DNA from: Clostridiales bacterium | Lineage (GTDB): Bacteria > Bacillota > Clostridia > Christensenellales > Christensenellaceae | Length of the DNA stretch: 64,000 bases | Direction: 5' to 3' | Assembly: GCA_015056045.1 (NCBI GenBank) | Contig: SVGZ01000001.1 | Location: forward strand, 88,230-152,229 | Shown here: positions 1 through 10,000 of the stretch, piece by piece | Numbering within the stretch: position 1 is the stretch's first letter | Layout of the letters: each line of letters opens with the position of its first letter | Translations under genes and position numbers: made by a program | Notes under the pieces: generated by a model | Databases searched by the model: none | What the model was told of the DNA's origin: nothing | What the model saw: only the letters and a program-made list of their open reading frames with translations

Positions 1-165
1 CTCCATAAAGCGCGCATAATACGGTATGACCGCCTCAATACGAGTTTGCTGCAGCATAATTTCCGAAATCCAGACGGAATAGGCATTTCTATTCGTTCGC
101 CAAGGCAAATCTCTGCTGTTTTGTTTGTACCATTCGGTGATATTTTTAACGATTTCTTTGTTCAT
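1..165 (-). CDS. mutY: A/G-specific adenine glycosylase MutY, N-terminal part only (cut by window edge)
   Basis: MutY removes adenine mispaired with 8-oxoguanine in base-excision repair. The 55 visible codons from ATG at 165 contain the family's N-terminal signature: an LPWR motif, then a segment reading VWISEIMLQQT followed by EAVIPYY, which is the start of the HhH-GPD glycosylase domain. The rest, including the catalytic Asp and the iron-sulfur cluster, lies outside the window. A purine-rich GGAAG ribosome site precedes the ATG. The gene follows the terminator of the ABC-exporter operon, so it is probably transcribed separately. Confidence 0.88.
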   Translation of the reverse strand, partial: MNKEIVKNITEWYKQNSRDLPWRTNRNAYSVWISEIMLQQTRIEAVIPYYARFME

Positions 166-223
166 TCTCTTGCTTCCTTTATTTCCTCAAGCATAAAGGC
201 TAAACATCACCATGTCAAGCAAT

Positions 224-248
224 AAAAAAGAACGGGAGGCTTTCCCGT
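224..248 (-). terminator. Rho-independent terminator of the peptide/ABC-exporter operon
   Basis: ACGGGA (232-237) pairs with TCCCGT (243-248). On the minus strand a run of T follows (A-run 224-229 on the plus strand). It lies just past the ABC transporter stop codon and closes the leftward operon. Confidence 0.8.
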
Positions 249-256
249 CCTTCATG

Positions 257-1921
257 TTATTTTTGATTATTGATCACGGTAATTTTTCCATCTGCAATTT
301 CAAGCTTCGTGTCGCAAAGCTCGATCGCAGCCGGTCTATGCGTTACGGCGATACAGGTTCTTCCCGGCAAAGCACGAAGCCTTGTAAGGACTTTTTGTTC
401 CGTTTCCGCATCCAGTGCAGAGCTGCATTCATCAAGCAATAAAATCGGCGCAGAGCCAAGCACAGCCCTTGCAATCGCAAGCCTTTGTGCCTGTCCTTCG
501 GAAAGACCTGCTCCGCTTTCGCCCAAAACCGTATCAAGACCCTGCGGCAGCTGCAGCAAATATTCATCCATAGCGCTGACATAAAGCGCTTCGCTGATCT
601 CCGCTTCGGTCGCTTCCGGTCTGACGATGAGAAGATTTTCCCTTAAACTTCCGCTGAGCAAAAGGTTGCCCTGCGGCACATAGGCAAAAAGCTTCCTTGT
701 ACTGCGGTCAAGGGTTAATTTTTCGCCCTGCATCGAAAGGAAAAGCTCTCCATGATTCGGCTTAAAAACGCCGAGAAGCAGTTTTAACAGCGTGCTCTTG
801 CCGATGCCCGATGCACCGGTAATGACGGCAAAGGAGCCTTTTTTCAGCGCAAACGAGGCATTTTCGAGGATGCTTTCCCGGTCATAAGCAAAGGAAAGCT
901 CTTTTGCACAGATCATATCCGTTTGGTGATAAATCTCGCCGGCATCGCCTTCCATTTCAGCCGCTTCGCCTTCGATCGCAGCAAGCTCCATGAGCCTTTC
1001 CGCAGAGGCGATCATGGCAACATATTGCGGAAGAACGCCCGAAAGATTGACAAAAGGCGTTTGCAGCTGCCCAACGAGCTGAACGATCGCCGTCAGGGAA
1101 CCGAAGCTCATTTGCCCGTGAAGCAGGCGATAAGCACACCAAACCAATGCGGCAAAACCCGCACCATAGGACATCAGGCTGACGCCCGTGTTGGTGAAAA
1201 GTGCGACGTTTTTGCGTTTGCGCTGGATGTGGTAGCGTTTTTCCATGAGATCATCCGCACGGCGTTCCACTTCTGCGGAAACATCCATCGTCTGTACCAT
1301 GAGCAGCTTTTCCATGACTTCCTGCAAAAAGCCGGAAACTTTGCCGTCGTGTTCGCTGACCTGTTTGTTCAGGTTTTTGAGTTTTCTTCGCATAACGGCC
1401 GTTGCCAAAATGACGACAAGACCAACTGCCGCAATAATGGCCGTGAATTTCGCATCGAGAACACCCAAAACGACAACTGCAGCCGCAAGCCTTGTCAGCA
1501 TTGCCGCAGCATTCGGAACAATCGAAAGGATGCCTTCGTTGACCTTTGCCACGTCGCTGTTTAAGCGGTTCAAAAGTTCTGCGCTGTGATAGGAAGATAC
1601 CGCAGCATAGTCGCCATGCAGCAGGCCATGGAGAAGCTGTTTTTTCCAATCCCGTTCAAGATCTGCAGTCAAGCGGTCTCGCAGATGGCGAAGAAGCGTC
1701 AGGCAAATGAGAATGCCCGATATAATAAGGCCTTGACGAATGCAAGCCATAATAAAAGCTTTTGGTTCACCGGCAACCGCACTATCGATGACGCCTCTGC
1801 TGCCCAAAGCAAAGAAAACCGAAAATAACGCATGCCCAACTTGCGCCGCTGTTAAAAGAGCGATCGCGGGGATGCGTTTTTTCATGCGTTTTAAAATCCA
1901 GAAAAAGGGGCTGTTTTTCAC
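257..1921 (-). CDS. ABC exporter, fused permease and ATPase (peptide-export type)
   Basis: A 554-residue half-transporter with an N-terminal transmembrane domain (about residues 1-300) and a C-terminal ATPase. Walker A reads GASGIGKST, the signature is LSEGQAQRLAIARA and Walker B is ILLLDECSSALD. The ABCB/MsbA-like layout with no N-terminal C39 peptidase fits a lipid, drug or peptide exporter. The start is GTG at 1919-1921, nine bases after AGGAGG, and overlaps the stop codon of the upstream S26-like peptidase gene, so the two are translationally coupled. As the last gene of the cluster with PqqD, HPrK-like kinase and the short peptide, export of the modified peptide is the natural inference. 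The substrate is not shown by the sequence. Confidence 0.85.
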   Translation of the reverse strand: MKNSPFFWILKRMKKRIPAIALLTAAQVGHALFSVFFALGSRGVIDSAVAGEPKAFIMACIRQGLIISGILICLTLLRHLRDRLTADLERDWKKQLLHGLLHGDYAAVSSYHSAELLNRLNSDVAKVNEGILSIVPNAAAMLTRLAAAVVVLGVLDAKFTAIIAAVGLVVILATAVMRRKLKNLNKQVSEHDGKVSGFLQEVMEKLLMVQTMDVSAEVERRADDLMEKRYHIQRKRKNVALFTNTGVSLMSYGAGFAALVWCAYRLLHGQMSFGSLTAIVQLVGQLQTPFVNLSGVLPQYVAMIASAERLMELAAIEGEAAEMEGDAGEIYHQTDMICAKELSFAYDRESILENASFALKKGSFAVITGASGIGKSTLLKLLLGVFKPNHGELFLSMQGEKLTLDRSTRKLFAYVPQGNLLLSGSLRENLLIVRPEATEAEISEALYVSAMDEYLLQLPQGLDTVLGESGAGLSEGQAQRLAIARAVLGSAPILLLDECSSALDAETEQKVLTRLRALPGRTCIAVTHRPAAIELCDTKLEIADGKITVINNQK

Positions 1922-2373
1922 TTATGGAGCCTCCTGTAAAGAAAGCCGATGCCTCTTCGCCAAAAATGGCGCAAATGTCTGCTGTGATACCAAAGGCGGC
2001 AATACAATCGGTAAGGAAATTCCTCAACAGAATGCTTTTTTTCACCTCGGGTAAAGCTTGTCACAACGGCGATCATCTGGTCATGTCTGATGCCCGTTTC
2101 TTCGGCAAACTGATTATCGCCCATGCAGGTATAATCGTCGCCGGCTTTTACGATCCTGTGCAAAACAAACTGACCGTTATCCCTCCGGTAAAGCGGAAGG
2201 TCATATTTTTTCAGTTTTTGCGGCAAAGGGGATAGAATGACCGAATCGATGCCTTGCCTGAGCATCGGCAGCATGCTGATTCCCATAGGCGAAAGTTTTA
2301 CTTCCTTCCCATATGCCAAGCCTTCGAGCATTATCGGAAGTAATTCTGCCATTTTGACATGCTGATCAATCAT
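1918..2373 (-). CDS. S24/S26-family signal-peptidase-like protein
   Basis: A 151-residue protein whose N-terminal part carries SMLP inside the stretch GISMLPMLRQG, matching the serine-nucleophile motif SMxP of type I signal peptidases. A VLHRIV segment follows, like the HR(I/V) motif of Ser/His (SipW/Sec11-type) enzymes, and GDNQ comes after it. There is no clear membrane anchor and the C-terminus is strongly basic. Small anchorless S24/S26-like proteins are known beside RiPP-type export genes. It may trim the short peptide encoded upstream or serve another substrate. An AGGGG ribosome site precedes ATG 2373. Confidence 0.65.
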   Translation of the reverse strand: MIDQHVKMAELLPIMLEGLAYGKEVKLSPMGISMLPMLRQGIDSVILSPLPQKLKKYDLPLYRRDNGQFVLHRIVKAGDDYTCMGDNQFAEETGIRHDQMIAVVTSFTRGEKKHSVEEFPYRLYCRLWYHSRHLRHFWRRGIGFLYRRLHK

Positions 2374-2388
2374 TTTATCCCCTTAATT

Positions 2389-2907
2389 TTACAATCCACC
2401 AAGATCGATGTTGCCATCTGTAATCTCAATATCCGGATTTGCTGCTTCGTGTTCTGCCTTAGCATTGTTATACCAAGCGAAGAAATCTTCAATATCGTCG
2501 AAAGATTCCATAAACGCACGCTGTTCTTCGCCAGACATTGCGTGGTATGCCTCATATGAAGTCATTGTACCTGTCGGCTTGTTTTCGGCTGACGAAGACG
2601 GTGTCGGCGAAGAAGTACTTGTCGGTTTATTTTTATCCTCTTCATCATCGTCATTTATATCTTCATTATTTACATCGGCAGGTTTTGGTGTTTTTTCAAC
2701 TGTCGAAGGTTCTTCAAAATCCATTTCGCCGAACTTGTTTTCTTCAACACCCGGCGGCAAAGTCGGTTCCGCTGTCTTTACGGGAACTGTTTCATAAAGA
2801 ATATCCTCTTCTATTTCTTTTTGATTGCAGGCGCTGCAGCCGGAGAATATAAGCATCATCACAATGCAAGCAGCCAGTATTCTTATCAATCTTCCGTTTT
2901 TGATCAC
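2389..2907 (-). CDS. Small acidic lipoprotein of the peptide cluster
   Basis: Not a recognised family. The start is best placed at GTG 2907, eight bases after a GGAGG site; an in-frame TTG further upstream overlaps that site. The product has a basic N-terminus, a hydrophobic segment and the lipobox IFSGC, so it should be lipid-anchored outside the membrane. It continues with a Pro/Thr/Ser/Asp/Glu-rich low-complexity linker and a more ordered C-terminal segment beginning SYEAYHAMSGEEQ and ending in an acidic, Gly-rich tail. Its position between PqqD and the S26-like protein suggests it serves the same system, perhaps as an extracellular partner or substrate. Confidence 0.7.
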   Translation of the reverse strand: MIKNGRLIRILAACIVMMLIFSGCSACNQKEIEEDILYETVPVKTAEPTLPPGVEENKFGEMDFEEPSTVEKTPKPADVNNEDINDDDEEDKNKPTSTSSPTPSSSAENKPTGTMTSYEAYHAMSGEEQRAFMESFDDIEDFFAWYNNAKAEHEAANPDIEITDGNIDLGGL

Positions 2908-2924
2908 TTTACTAACCTCCAAAA

Positions 2925-3203
2925 TCAGGCGATGTATTCTGCACAGCCAATTTCGACCAATTTATCGCAAAATTCCTTTACATCAGCTTCAGCCTGTTCT
3001 TTTGCAACATTATATTCCATCATCAATGAGCTGACAAGGGCAGATAATTCTTCACCTTCGCCAACCGCTTTCCAAAGAAACATGCCTGTTTCATTCAGCG
3101 TTATCATGCCATTGAAATCCATCATTGTTTCACCGATCGCCATGACGACCCATGTATCTGCAATTTGTCTCAATACAAACCCATCTTTTAATTTGATCTT
3201 CAT
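2925..3203 (-). CDS. PqqD-like peptide-binding protein (RiPP recognition element)
   Basis: 92 residues with the PqqD/RRE winged-helix layout: a strand-rich N-terminus, the segment NETGMFLWKAV typical of the family, and a C-terminal helix-rich part. PqqD-like proteins bind the leader of a ribosomal peptide precursor and bring it to the modifying enzyme. In lasso systems the stand-alone B1 protein binds a YxxP motif, and such a motif is present in the 41-residue peptide at 3906-4031. The start codon overlaps the stop of the HPrK-like kinase gene (ATGA), which indicates coupled expression. Confidence 0.82.
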   Translation of the reverse strand: MKIKLKDGFVLRQIADTWVVMAIGETMMDFNGMITLNETGMFLWKAVGEGEELSALVSSLMMEYNVAKEQAEADVKEFCDKLVEIGCAEYIA

Positions 3204-3901
3204 ATCTGATCCTTTCCTGACATTGTTCTATAACTTAACAGAGCAGCTTCCGGCTCCGGTTTATTTTCAAGTTCATAAATGGGAATTACACGCAGGAGTT
3301 TTTCCAAATGCCCAAACAGCAGATCAAGATGATCTATCTTTTTAAAGCGATAAATCGTCTGCGGCAAAATCCGCTGGATAGCTTCTGCTTGATTTAATTT
3401 CCGTATCTTATTTTCTTCAGCGCGTTTTAAAAAACAAATTGCTCTTATGGGCACCCGCATATTGATGTTAATACCATCTTTACCGCACCAAGGCGTACCA
3501 TAAGCATACCATATATCATCGATCAGCCGAAGCGCCGGTTTATCATCATTGAAAACTTTTGCTTCTTCTCCGAATACAGACTGCCAAAGTCTTGTATGTG
3601 TCGATTTACCTACACCACTGTTTGCGGAAAAGAGATATGCTTCTCCATTTAAGGCAACAGCAGAGGAATGCAAATAAAAACCACTGTATTCCAACAAATG
3701 TGCACAAAACTGTCTTCCTGATTCCATATAAGCTAAATTATTCGCACTAATCATAGGCGAATATTTTGAAGGATTATACAGTTCTTCTTTGATCACAATA
3801 TTCGGTTGTACATTTTCTGTATAGAGATAATCCCGACAACGGGAGGCTAAGCCCCCCGTTTCGGGAATCTCTGCAAATAAATCTGCAATTTTATAGAGCA
3901 T
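3200..3901 (-). CDS. HPr-kinase-like (HprK C-terminal domain) peptide kinase candidate
   Basis: A 233-residue protein. The P-loop GVGKST is at residues 96-101 and is preceded by a beta-rich segment reading FYLHSSAVALNGEAY. The acidic NDD at 118-120 and the segment YGTPWCGKDG follow. This is the HPr kinase/phosphorylase C-terminal fold without the N-terminal sensor domain. Relatives in paeninodin-type lasso clusters phosphorylate a serine near the C-terminus of the precursor. The start is four bases after the stop of the 41-residue peptide, whose C-terminal region contains serines, so that peptide is the obvious candidate substrate. Catalysis and substrate are inferred from context. Confidence 0.75.
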   Translation of the reverse strand: MLYKIADLFAEIPETGGLASRCRDYLYTENVQPNIVIKEELYNPSKYSPMISANNLAYMESGRQFCAHLLEYSGFYLHSSAVALNGEAYLFSANSGVGKSTHTRLWQSVFGEEAKVFNDDKPALRLIDDIWYAYGTPWCGKDGININMRVPIRAICFLKRAEENKIRKLNQAEAIQRILPQTIYRFKKIDHLDLLFGHLEKLLRVIPIYELENKPEPEAALLSYRTMSGKDQI

Positions 3902-3905
3902 TTAC

Positions 3906-4031
3906 TTATGCACCAAAACTATCGTCATTAAACTCACTGCTTTCGTCAGCATCATTACCAGTACCGATATCAGCAATGTTTTCTGTTTCAAATTTGACAA
4001 GTTCTACTTCAGGTTTTGTGTATTCCTTCAT
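3906..4031 (-). CDS. 41-residue candidate RiPP precursor peptide with YxxP leader motif
   Basis: Starts at ATG 4031, seven bases after a strong AAGGAG site, and ends four bases before the HPrK-like gene. The N-terminal half (MKEYTKPEVELVKFE) carries YTKP, the YxxP motif bound by PqqD-like proteins in lasso systems. The C-terminal half is Gly/Asp/Glu/Ser-rich and ends in DDSFGA. There is no cysteine, so it is neither a lanthipeptide nor a sactipeptide. Possible phosphorylation sites are Ser31, Ser32 and Ser38. The gene lies 17 bases after the stop codon of the giant beta-helix protein. It is too short for most gene finders, but ribosome site, spacing and neighbours all support it. Confidence 0.75.
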   Translation of the reverse strand: MKEYTKPEVELVKFETENIADIGTGNDADESSEFNDDSFGA

Positions 4032-4048
4032 TATTTTGCTCCTTCCTT

Positions 4049-7000
4049 TTATTTAATCTGCAACGCTTTCGCATTCTTTACTTCTGCATGTGTTCCGGAA
4101 AGAATAACTACATTTGCTCTAAGATTGCTTACACTATCAATACCGGTAACCGTCATGGTAAACATCCTTCCATATCCGGTTTCCGTACCTTTATTTGATT
4201 TGTAAACATTTCCAATTGTATTTTCATTGAATACAAAGTCCTGTGTTCTGACACCATCTGCAGTATCCCATGTCAGTCTGATCATGATCTTTACATCATT
4301 ATCAGCTGCACCATCCTTAAATAATTCAACTGCATTTAAGCCAGGCGCAGGGATCGCATTGATCTTAAAGCCTTCTCCTACGTACTTTGTATCCTGCGAG
4401 AGTGCATATACAAATGTCGTAAAGATATATCCGTCAACACCGTTATATACAGGCATCATTGCATTATTGATATCAAGGATGAGGTTGCCCTTTGCTACTT
4501 TCAGAACACTTGTTCTGTTTTCGCTGTTATCAACAATGTGTGCTCCACTGAATGCTACTGCATGATCTGCGGTAAGTGCATAACCATTAAGATCAAGCGT
4601 TACGCCGCTGTATACGATCAATGCACGGCTTGCAGCTGCAGCATCTGCAATAAGCTGAACTGTTTCGCCGGATTTAGCTGCGTTCAATGCTGTTTCAACA
4701 GATGTGTACAGGGTATTTGTCGTTGTGTTCTTAACTGCATAATAACCAGCGGTCAGAACATAAAGCTCGCTGCCTTCTTCTTTAACCCATCCGAAGCTTT
4801 CATCGATTGCATATTCGTTGGAAGCACTCTTTACAACTTCTTTGTATTCCTTTTCAGCATGATCTTCCATCACAACAGGACCGGTCAGCGTGCCGGCTTT
4901 GATCGTTGTGGAAGCATTGGAGAAGTAACCGCCAGTGTATACAGAAGCAAGATTACCCGCTAATGTACCACTATTGATAACAACTTCGCCGCCATAGTTT
5001 ACGATTGCCGAACCAAGGGTTGCATTGTTGGTTGCTGTGATCTTGGCACCGTCAAGGGTGAAGGAACCGCTCTTGGTTTCTACACCATAGCACTTAGCCC
5101 AGAGTTCACCTGTTTCAACGCTATCTTTAAGTGTTAAGTTGCCGCCATCAACGATGAATGCATACCAGTTAGACTTGCCGTCATCGGGACCTGTCAGTTT
5201 CTTACCGTTCAGGTCGACAACAACTTTGCCTGTAACCTTAATGGTTTCTGTCAGTTCAATGTTCTTGATCAGCTTAACAGTAGCTTTAGAATCATTTGCA
5301 GCCTTGTCAACCGCATCCTGGAGTGTGGAGCAGCCATAGAATTCATTTGCGCCATTATACAGTACAACGGCAACATTTTCCTCGACTTTACCGGTAACAA
5401 CTGTTGTGTTGCTGATGTTGATCACACCTGTTAATGTGGAATTGGTTGCTGCGGAAGAAGGATCATCATTTTCATCAAGCGCTGTGATAGAGCCGCCTGT
5501 GATCGTAATAACCGCACCTTCTGCTGCATCTGTACCATTGCTGTTCAGCTTAACAGCTGCATAGTTTTCATGCGTAGCTTTATCAACAGATGTGAAAGCT
5601 GTATTGGTAGCTGTTACTGTTGTATTAGCACCCCAAACGTTCAGCGCAATGAGACCGGTAATATTAGAATTATTGATTTCTACTTTTGCACCTGTAGAGC
5701 TGCTCGGGAGGTTTACTGCATAGGTTACAGCACTTCTTCCGCCGTTAACAGTTACGTTATCAAGCACTAATGTACCATTGGTGTTGTAGTTGATACCACG
5801 CTGGCTATAACCGGATGTAAATTCGATCGTGAGATTTTTTACTGTCAGGTCTGCGCCGTTTGCAGTATTCGGAACATCAATTGCACGGTCAGAACCTGTA
5901 TAGGTAAGCGTGTGACCGTTACCGTTGATTGTAAGGTCAGCAGTTACATTGATCTTGGAATCGATTGTTACATCATCGAGAAGTTCAAGTGTAGAGCCTT
6001 CCTCAATAGCGGCAAGAGCTTCGGCAAATGTTTCATAATATGTTTCGCCGATCTTAGCAACTTTGCCGTAAGCCGGGTCAACCACTACGTCATATGTGCC
6101 GTCTTCATTAAGTGTGAAGATGTAACCATCATCAAGAGCATAGATTTCTGCATAATTGCTTGCAAATGTACCGCCTGTGATCTTGATTGCCGGAGCAGCG
6201 ACTTCGTCTGCAGCGTAGCTGTAAACATCTGTCAGAGTACCGCCTGTGATCGTTACTTTTTCAGCAGCAGTCTTATTCGCACCACCTGTGAGAGCAATAT
6301 CACCATCAATAGTACCGCCGCTGACATTCACTTCAATGTTCTTCGGGCTGTTGCCATAATTGTAAGAATATACAGCAAGTTTATAGCCTGTTTCGCCGGT
6401 AGCTGTTAATTTACCGCCAGTTACATTAAGAACCATTGCCGGAGCATGATCTGTATTGCTGCCTGCTGCCTGCATCCAAACTGCTCTTGTACCCTTAACT
6501 TCGCCGCCGTTAATATTTACAGTGTTGGTATTGGAACCACTTGCAAACTGACGGATTGCATAAGATGTCTCGTTAACGATCATACCATCCTTCAGTGTGA
6601 ACGTAGCATTTCCGCCATTCTGAATTGTATAGTAAGCATGCTTCATAGAAGCTGTTGCATTTTTGATCGTACCAGATTCAACTGTAAGTGTACCGTTGTT
6701 TGCGATTGTATAGTTGCCCTTGCCGTAGGAAGAATCTGCTTCACCTGTGTAGGTGTAAACAACTTCACCTTCGCCCTCAATGGTCAATTCGCCATTGTTG
6801 GTGATCATGGCTTCACCCATAACAGCAGATGTATATGTAATATCGAAACCATTCAGATTGATTGCCAGTTTCTTGTCAGCGGGAATGACGACAGGTGCTG
6901 CGAGAACATTATCACTTCTGAGATATGCATAGTATGTTGCACTATCTGCAGGGAGGTCATCGATTGCTTCCTGAAGTGTATCGTAGTACTTGCTATTAGC

Positions 7001-10000
7001 AGAAACAGCATATACTACAGGATTACCATTAAGTGTGATGTTACCCTTAGCAACATAATAAGGATCTTTGAACAGAGCTTTTGCTTCGGCATCTGTCATG
7101 TTTTCATCAGTAATTGCAACTGTTGTGCCGGATGCTCTGAGATCGATCAGTAATCCTTCAGCAAAGTCACAATCTGTGAAGCTGATGTTCTTGTTGTAAT
7201 AACGATGACCGGAATAATTGCCCTGATCAAGTTTTGTGTTTTTATAGCTTACGCTATTTACTGTGCCTGCATAGCTGCACCAGCCGGTAATGTCGCAGTT
7301 TTCAATAGCGATATTGCCGCCTGCAGAACCGTCGAAGTGAACTGCAAAGTTGCTGCCATTGATCGTGCTGTTCTTGATGGTGATATTGCCGCTTGCATAG
7401 CAATAACGCATTGCGTTGTAGCCTGTAAGCTTGCAGCCATCAATAACGATGTCTTTACCGTTTACAGAAAGTGCACAGTCATAATCGCCTGTCTTTTCGT
7501 TATGAACGTTCAGGTTCTCAACTGTCGCGCCTGTGGAAGCACTGACTCTGCCTGTGATATTAACGAGGTTATTACCTTCAGCATCTGTTTCACCGGCAAC
7601 GGTAATTCCATTGTTAACAGCGATATCCGTTGTGTAATTACCTGCAAGGATAACGACTGTATCACCAGCCTGTGCTGCTGCGAGAGCTTCAGCGATTGTT
7701 GCATAATATGTAGCACCGATCTTAGCAACTTTGCCATAAGCCGGGTCAACCTCTACGTCATATGTGCCGTTATCGTTCTGAACAAATTCATAACCTTCAG
7801 CAGCGTAAGCATCGTCAGGTTTATTGGTGAATGTACCGCCGGAAATGAAGCCAGAAAGATCTCTGCCTTCTGCCGTCTGGAATGCGCTTACAGAACCAAT
7901 ATTACCGCCTGTAATAGCAGCTTTAAATTCTGTACTCGGTTCGAGAGAGATAACTCCAACTTTGCCGCCATTAATTTCAAAGGAACCTTTAACATCCTTT
8001 GTATTCTTTTCAGCACCATCAGAGGGGTTCTGCATCCAAAGCGAGCTGACTTCGCCGCCATTTACAACGACCTTATTTTCAGCAGTTAAGCTGTTGCAGA
8101 ACTGACGGATACCATCATAATAATTGGAACCGGAAGCCACAACTTTACCGCTATTGATCGTTACGATCGCATTATAGCTTGTAGAGTTGTTATCGATAGC
8201 GTAACCGATCTGGTACTGAGCTGTCGATTTGTTTTCAATGGTAGCATTCTCAATGATGAGTTCGCCGCAGTTCGTAATAGTATTTACTGCATAACCTGTG
8301 CTGCCAGCGAGCTTATGATCACATACGATTGTACCATTTTTAATCGTAAGCTTACCGTTGTTTGTAATTACCGCATAAGATTTTGCTTCTGTGGGAACGC
8401 CTACAACTGTCGCACCCTTAAGGTCAAGAACAACTTCTTCACCTGCTGCAATTACGATCGGAACAAGAAGTTCAATTGTTTCGCTAGCCTGTGCTGCTGC
8501 GAGAGCTGCTTCAAGTGTCTTGTAGTAACCAACAATTGCGCCATCAGCTTTAACTACTGCTGCAAACTCAGCTGCATCTTCCTGAGCAAGTGTGCCGCCT
8601 GTCACGTTAACCTTGCCATAGTTTGCACCGGCATCGGAATCGTTCCAAACAGCGTTTGTGGTGTCAGCTGCAACGCCGCTGATATCAATATTTTTAAGTG
8701 TGATATCTGCGCCAACTGCAGACTTAACAAGGATAGCTGCCTTTTCTTCAGTCTTGAACGATGTGTCAGAAACTGCAAGCGTTACTTTTTGTTCTTGAGC
8801 TTCATTATACTGATTATCGATCTTGATACCACGGCCATCGGAGCAACCTAACATGTCAATGGTAGAGTCGGTAATAGTTACAGTCTGACCATTGGGCTGG
8901 ATCCAAATAGCATAAGTATCGGAAGTGTTTGCATCCGAAATGGTGACTTTATTCAATACTGCGCCAGCTTTGAAAGCGAGTGCCTTATCGGATGTTACAT
9001 TATTGAGTTCAACATCGCAAGCGAAGTTGATGTCATGACGGTTCCACGGGCCATTGTTATAACCGCTATTCGTGATCTTCATATTGTTGAGGATCAGCTT
9101 AGCGTTATTATTTGTTGCTACATGGTTCCAGTCGCTGTTCAACTGGTTGAAGGTCAGTGTCTTGCCGTTGCCGTTGATTGTGATAGTTTTTGTTGTATCA
9201 CCACCAATAGCGAGTGTCTGCCAAGCTGTGATATCGAGTGTTGCGTTTGCAACGAGATCAACTACGATATTTTCATTGCCCTTAGCTGCTTCGAGAGCTG
9301 CTTCGAGTGTTTCGTAGTATACACCATTAACAGAAGCAACATCACCCAGCAGAGGTGCACCATTTGCATTCTTAACGTTTTCAATAGTAACATTTGTTAA
9401 TTTTGCATCCGGATTAGCCGAATAACCACCGATAGCGCCATTATTGGTGCTGCCGGCTGTAAATGTTACATTTTTAACAGCAGAGTTTTCAATTGTACCG
9501 GAGCCATAATACCAGCCGAACATACCGCCGGAACAATGAGCACCTATATTTACATTTTCAACTACACAGCCTGTTGCAATACCATCGCTCGGGCCAGGAC
9601 CTGCAATACCGCCGCAGAGCCATCCACCACTGATTGTAATGTTCTTGACTGTGCAATTTACGTAGGAATCTACAACATCTGCATGGCCAACAATACCTGC
9701 AACATAACGGCCATCGCCGCCGCCTGTATGCTTAATGTAGCTTACAGCTTTATCGCCGCCATCAACTGTGATGTTCTTATAGTTACCATAAGCCCAGCCA
9801 CCTACGATAGCAGCAACTCGAGCATAACCAGAATGTGTTGTTTCTACTTTAATTGTGCCGTTAATAGTAATATTTTCAGCTAAAGCAGCAGCACCGCCTG
9901 CACGACCTGCAACAACACCAGTGTTTTCACCACCAGTAACTGTGGGATTTGTGAAGGTTACGTTCTTAAATGTTCCGTTAAGCGATTTGATGAAACCAGT

